Positions 60,741 to 64,000 of a stretch of 64,000 nucleotides of DNA are shown one piece after another; within the stretch, counting starts at the first letter, position 1; every line of letters starts with the position of its first letter. The notes under the pieces were generated by a model that ran no database searches, was not told the origin of the DNA, and saw only the letters and a list, made by a program, of their open reading frames with translations. The DNA is from Paracoccus sp. (in: a-proteobacteria) (GTDB taxonomy: Bacteria > Pseudomonadota > Alphaproteobacteria > Rhodobacterales > Rhodobacteraceae). A program made the translations under genes and the position numbers. The stretch spans positions 1-64,000 of the forward strand of contig JAUNTL010000002.1 in assembly GCA_030538705.1 (NCBI GenBank), read 5' to 3'.

Positions 60741-61592
60741 TCAGTCCTTCAGCCCGCTGGACAGATGCAGCACCCAGTCCACCACCAGATTGACCGCGAC
60801 AGTCAGTATCGCGATCGCCCCCGCCGGCAACAGCGGCGCCAGACCAAAGGTGGCCGATTGCCAGGTCGAGAAATTGGCAAATGAGATCAGCCGCGCGCTA
60901 TCGCGCACCATCGACCCCCAGTCAGCGGTCGGCGGCTGTAATCCCAGCCCCAGAAAGCTGAGCGCCGAGATAAACAGAAACACAAAGCAAAATCGCAGCC
61001 CGAATTCCGCGATCAGCGGCGCTGCGGCATTGGGCAGGATCTCGCGCCGGATGATCCAGCCCAGACCCTCGCCCCGCATCCGCGCGACCTCGATATAATC
61101 CATGGTCAGGATACCCTGCGCCACGGCGCGCGACAGCCGAAAGACCCGCGTGCTGTCCAGCACCGCAATGACCAGCACAAGCGCGATCACATTCGTCCCG
61201 GTGATGGTCAGGATCAGCAGCGCGAATATCAGCGAGGGAATCGCCATCAGGACATCGACCAGCCGCGATGACAGCGTGTCGAACCAACCCCCCAGCGTTG
61301 CCGCCAGCAGCCCCAGACTGGTGCCGATCGCAAAGGCCAGCACCGTCGTCGCCAGCGCGATCCCGACCGTGTTGCGCGCGCCAAAGATCAGGCGCGACAG
61401 CACATCACGGCCGACCGCATCCGTGCCCAGATAATGCGGCGCGGCCCATGGCTGATAGACGCGTCCGACGACCTCTTTTTCCGGGAAAGGCGCAATCAGC
61501 GGCGCGAATATCGCAAGGATCGTATAGATCGCGATCAGCCCCAGACCGATTTTTGCCGAAAGCGGCGCGTGCCGCAGCTGGTTCAGCTTCAC
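60741..61592 (-). CDS. ABC transporter permease (DppC type)
   Basis: This is a 283-residue permease with six hydrophobic segments. It has the loop HYLGTDAVGRDVLSRLIFGA and the coupling motif YIEVARMRGEGLGWIIRREILPNA. The GTG start is supported by GAGGTAAGCAC upstream. It lies between the DppB-type permease and the fused ATPase in one leftward operon. Confidence 0.93.
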   Translation of the reverse strand: MKLNQLRHAPLSAKIGLGLIAIYTILAIFAPLIAPFPEKEVVGRVYQPWAAPHYLGTDAVGRDVLSRLIFGARNTVGIALATTVLAFAIGTSLGLLAATLGGWFDTLSSRLVDVLMAIPSLIFALLILTITGTNVIALVLVIAVLDSTRVFRLSRAVAQGILTMDYIEVARMRGEGLGWIIRREILPNAAAPLIAEFGLRFCFVFLFISALSFLGLGLQPPTADWGSMVRDSARLISFANFSTWQSATFGLAPLLPAGAIAILTVAVNLVVDWVLHLSSGLKD

Positions 61593-61596
61593 GTGC

Positions 61597-62565
61597 TTAC
61601 CTCGGATGCAAAAGGCGGGGGTTAGAGGCGATGCCCACGATATCCGCCGCGAGGTTCAGCAGGATATAGGTCGCCGCAAAGATCATGCAGGCCGCCTGCA
61701 CCATCGGAATGTCGCGCTTGGACACGCTGTCAACCAGAAGCTGACCCAGCCCCGGATAGACAAAGACCACTTCGACCAGCACCACACCCACGATCAGATA
61801 GGCAAGGTTCAGCGCGATCACGGTCACGATGGGCGCGACCGCATTGGGCAGCGCATGCACGGCAATCACCCGCCAGCGCCTCAGCCCTTTCAGTTCCGCC
61901 ATCTCGATATAGGGCATCGCCAGCAGGTTCACGATGGCCGCGCGCGTCATCCGCATCATATGCGCGACCACGATCAGCACCATGGTCATCGCCGGCAGAA
62001 AGGTCACATAGAGCCGTTGGCCCAGCGACATGTCCGGCGTCACGCTTGCCAGGCTGGGGAACCACTGCATCTGGACCGCGAACAGCAGGATAAGGATATA
62101 GGCGACGAAATATTCGGGAAATGAGATGACGGCCAGTGTCAGGCTGGAGATCGTGCGGTCCAGCAGCGAATCGCGATGAAGCGCCGCGATCAGGCCCAGA
62201 AATACCGCGACCGGAACAGCGATCAGCGCGGCATAGCCGGCAAGAAAGAACGTATTGAACGCCCGGTCCCCGATCAGTTCCGCAATCGGGCGCTGGCTGG
62301 ATATCGACAGGCCGAAATCCAGCCGCAGCGCACCGCTCAGCCAGTTGATATAGCGAACCCCGGCCGGGTCGTTCAGGCCAAAGCGGTCACGAAAGGCGGC
62401 AATCGTCTCGGGCGTGGCGGACTGGCCCAGCACCTCGGTCGCGATATCGCCGGGCAACAGCTCGACCGCCCAGAAGATGACCGCCGACACAACCAGAAGC
62501 GTAAGAACCCCGATTGCCAGCCTTTTGAGAATGAGTTTCGGAATCGGGGATATCTTGGCTGTCAT
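61597..62565 (-). CDS. ABC transporter permease (DppB type)
   Basis: This is a 322-residue permease. It starts KLILKRLAIGVLTLLVVSAVIFWAV, has the FRDRFGLNDPAGVRYINWL loop and the coupling motif YIEMAELKGLRRWRVIAVHALPNAV. It is first in the leftward permease-permease-ATPase operon and divergent from the GntR/UTRA regulator. The binding protein is the separate gene at 54643. Confidence 0.93.
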   Translation of the reverse strand: MTAKISPIPKLILKRLAIGVLTLLVVSAVIFWAVELLPGDIATEVLGQSATPETIAAFRDRFGLNDPAGVRYINWLSGALRLDFGLSISSQRPIAELIGDRAFNTFFLAGYAALIAVPVAVFLGLIAALHRDSLLDRTISSLTLAVISFPEYFVAYILILLFAVQMQWFPSLASVTPDMSLGQRLYVTFLPAMTMVLIVVAHMMRMTRAAIVNLLAMPYIEMAELKGLRRWRVIAVHALPNAVAPIVTVIALNLAYLIVGVVLVEVVFVYPGLGQLLVDSVSKRDIPMVQAACMIFAATYILLNLAADIVGIASNPRLLHPR

Positions 62566-62568
62566 TTG

Positions 62569-62627
62569 TCTGGACTTTGACCTGAATATGCATAGCTATA
62601 ATGCCCAAGTTCAGCCAGCAGTCCAGA
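62569..62627. promoter_or_regulatory. Divergent control region with inverted TCTGGACT / AGTCCAGA
   Basis: TCTGGACT (62569-62576) and its exact complement AGTCCAGA (62620-62627) flank an AT-rich core that includes ATGCAT and TATAAT. The region separates the leftward permease operon from the rightward GntR gene. It is a plausible two-half-site operator for that regulator, inferred from symmetry and position. Confidence 0.4.
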
Positions 62628-62717
62628 ATTAAATGGACCTTCAATGGCGTAAGGATGACAAATACATGCGCCGCTTAAGCCCTGGGCAATCAGCGCGGCA
62701 GTTGCCGGAGACAAAGC

Positions 62718-63407
62718 GTGACCACGACCTATCGCGATATCAAGGCCGATATTCTCAACAAGATCCATTCCGGCCAATGGCCGCCCGGCAGTCTGGTCCC
62801 GAATGAACAGGATCTGGCGGCCGAATACGGATCAGCCCGCGCCACAGTCAGCCGCGCCATGCGCGAACTGGTCGAAGAGGGCATCGTCGAGCGCAAGCGC
62901 AAGGCGGGAACACGGGTTCGCCTGACGCCCGTGCGGCAGGTCCGCTTTGAGATCCCGCTGGTGCGCAAGGAGATCGAGGAACAGGGCGCCGCCTATCGCT
63001 ATGCGCTTGTGCGCTCTCAGGTTGTGGTGCCGCATGACTGGCAACGCGTCCGCATGAATCTGCAAACCGACACCGAGGTTCTGCATCTGACCTGCATGCA
63101 TTTCGCGGATGGCCAGCCCTATCAGCTGGAAGACCGCTGGATCAATCTCGGCTCGGTGCCCCAGGCGCGGGATGTGGATTTCTCGGCCGCCGGACCCAAT
63201 GAATGGCTGGTCCAGCAGATGCCGTTTTCGAATGTCGAGATCAGCTTTTCCGCAACCTTGGCGGATCGCGAACAGGCCCTTTTGCTGAACTGTGCGGCCG
63301 GGGACGCGCTGTTCAGGATCGAACGCCAGACCAGCTGGCAGGACGAGATCCTGACCTATGTCAGCCTGATCTACCGCCGCGATCACCGGATGACGACGCG
63401 CTATTAG
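62718..63407 (+). CDS. GntR family transcriptional regulator, HutC/UTRA subfamily
   Basis: This is a 229-residue regulator. It has a GntR winged helix (about 3-68: DILNKIHSGQWPPGSLVPNEQDLAAEYGSARATVSRAMRELVEEGIV) and a UTRA ligand domain (about 90-225) with EVLHLTCMHFADGQPYQLEDRWI. HutC-type members often sense histidine-pathway or aromatic ligands. The GTG start is spaced after GAGACAAAG. Divergent from the oligopeptide-type permeases, it probably represses them. Confidence 0.91.
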   Translation: MTTTYRDIKADILNKIHSGQWPPGSLVPNEQDLAAEYGSARATVSRAMRELVEEGIVERKRKAGTRVRLTPVRQVRFEIPLVRKEIEEQGAAYRYALVRSQVVVPHDWQRVRMNLQTDTEVLHLTCMHFADGQPYQLEDRWINLGSVPQARDVDFSAAGPNEWLVQQMPFSNVEISFSATLADREQALLLNCAAGDALFRIERQTSWQDEILTYVSLIYRRDHRMTTRY

Positions 63408-64000
63408 GGCATGAACCGCCGGGCCGTGCCCGCAGGGCGCGCGGGCCGGCAGGGGCCGCACAATGATGTGGCCGGCCGGATCCGGGCGCGCGCGCCGGGC
63501 AATGAGCCGCAATGCAGTATCGGGCCGGAATACCCCGCGCGCGGGGAGGGAGCGGGCAGCCTATCCTCCCTGACCTCGCCCGGCCTGAATGCCCCCCGGC
63601 GCGCGCGGGCTGGAGCGGGTCGCTCACCCTGACCGTCCGTTCGGAGATCGAATACCCCGCGCGCGGGGATGGAGCTGCTGGTAGAAGGTCAGCACGGCGT
63701 TCGACATCTCGAATACCCCGCGCGCGGGATGGAGCATTCGAGACGGTCGATTATCATTTCAAGCCCAGGAATACCCCCCTGCGCGGGGCCGGACGTTCCG
63801 TGGTCGGGCTGATGGCCCGGCTGCGGACGAATAGCCCGTGCGGGGCCGAACGATATGCGATGCAGCCACGGCGGCAGGTTGGCCCACGAATACCCCGCGC
63901 GCGGGGCTGGACGGGCCGCCCGTCCTGTCCCGTTTCAGGCGGGCCGCACAGCCTAGCCCGCCCCGCCCTCGGTCCGCAGCGCGCGCACCGCCCCGCGATA
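63408..64000. other. Terminal non-coding region holding a degenerate CRISPR-like array
   Basis: No supported gene occurs after the GntR stop. Apart from the repeat array there are only GC-rich hairpins (for example around 63455-63475) and unassigned sequence. The 88 bases after the last repeat show no further copy. Confidence 0.6.
63528..63912 (+). CRISPR. Degenerate type I-E-like CRISPR array, seven repeats
   Basis: Seven copies start at 63528, 63587, 63650, 63711, 63769, 63829 and 63888, spaced 58-63 bases. The consensus is GAATACCCCGCGCGCGGGG followed by ATGGAGC. Its palindromic CCCCGCGCGCGGGG core and trailing ATGgA.C match the layout of type I-E repeats. Intervening sequences of about 33-37 bases are unique. 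Repeats 63650 and 63711 are closest to consensus; the others carry substitutions and small indels (63829 is only 23 bases, 63587 is 30). This points to a decayed array. No cas gene lies in the window. Confidence 0.75.

Noticed and set aside
63478..63507. An eighth, more degenerate CRISPR repeat before the first
   Set aside because: It resembles the repeat (GC palindrome followed by AATGAGC) but lies only about 50 bases upstream and lacks the GAATA lead. Too weak to count.
1..64000. tRNA, rRNA, transposase, integrase or prophage genes
   Set aside because: None recognised on either strand. Nothing supports a mobile element beyond the cassette-like nature of the T6SS locus.

Overview
The window is a gene-dense, GC-rich bacterial chromosome segment. 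I infer an alphaproteobacterium, most likely Rhodobacterales (Paracoccus/Rhodobacter-like). The grounds are base composition, very tight operons with many ATGA overlaps, and a mix of TTT and ABC transporters, sugar-acid catabolism, Na+-NQR and T6SS cargo. No rRNA, tRNA, transposase or integrase was recognised. I count 59 supported protein genes.

Region by region. (1) 329-8257 (+): a seven-gene type VI secretion cargo cassette. It holds an uncharacterised helical protein, a TIGR02594-type amidase effector with an exported SH3-like candidate immunity protein, two consecutive DUF4123 adaptors, a 1000-residue VasX-like pore-forming effector, and a membrane protein that is its candidate immunity protein. 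No VgrG, PAAR or T6SS structural gene is present. (2) 8763-15272: a sugar-acid (probably pentonate, Weimberg-like) module. A FumA-type FAH hydrolase/dehydratase gene is divergent from an operon of a 3-HIBDH-family dehydrogenase, an IlvD/Edd dehydratase, an SDR, a 2-hydroxyacid dehydrogenase and a GntR/FCD regulator. A perfect ATGGTATACCAT palindrome lies between them. (3) 15797-30577: a D-erythronate/L-threonate (tetronate) utilisation region. It has OtnC and OtnI, OtnK and LtnD with a TctABC transporter, a divergent family-1 sugar ABC importer, an SDR, a GntR/FCD regulator, DenD and an HpcH/HpaI aldolase. Two identical ATGTATACAT palindromes lie in the two divergent promoter regions and probably tie the region into one regulon. 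(4) 30732-41252: Lrp/VOC/SDR genes divergent from a peptide-type ABC importer operon that ends with an FAD amine/amino-acid oxidase, an L-2-amino-thiazoline-4-carboxylate hydrolase-family enzyme and an M20 amidohydrolase. A strong terminator follows. (5) 41510-49811: a pentahaem cytochrome c divergent from nqrABCDEF-apbE-nqrM plus a CBS-domain gene. NqrB is unusually short (262 aa) and shows no SGAT flavinylation motif, while NqrC keeps its motif. (6) 49991-63407: a persulfide-dioxygenase-like MBL protein, then a catabolic island. The island holds a Rieske oxygenase and its reductase, a LysR regulator, a peptide-type SBP, an FAD-linked oxidase, a HisC-like aminotransferase, an Opp/Dpp ATPase plus two permeases, and a GntR/UTRA regulator. 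(7) 63528-63912: seven degenerate type I-E-like CRISPR repeats at about 60-bp spacing, with no cas genes in the window.

How it fits together. Most of the window is dedicated uptake-plus-catabolism modules, each with its own GntR, LysR or Lrp regulator next to a divergent promoter. All four solute-binding-protein genes are followed by a strong hairpin, which fits a need for more binding protein than membrane components. The parts most worth following up are the unusual Nqr complex with its multihaem partner, the orphan T6SS cassette, the shared-operator tetronate regulon, the ATC-hydrolase operon and the decayed CRISPR array.
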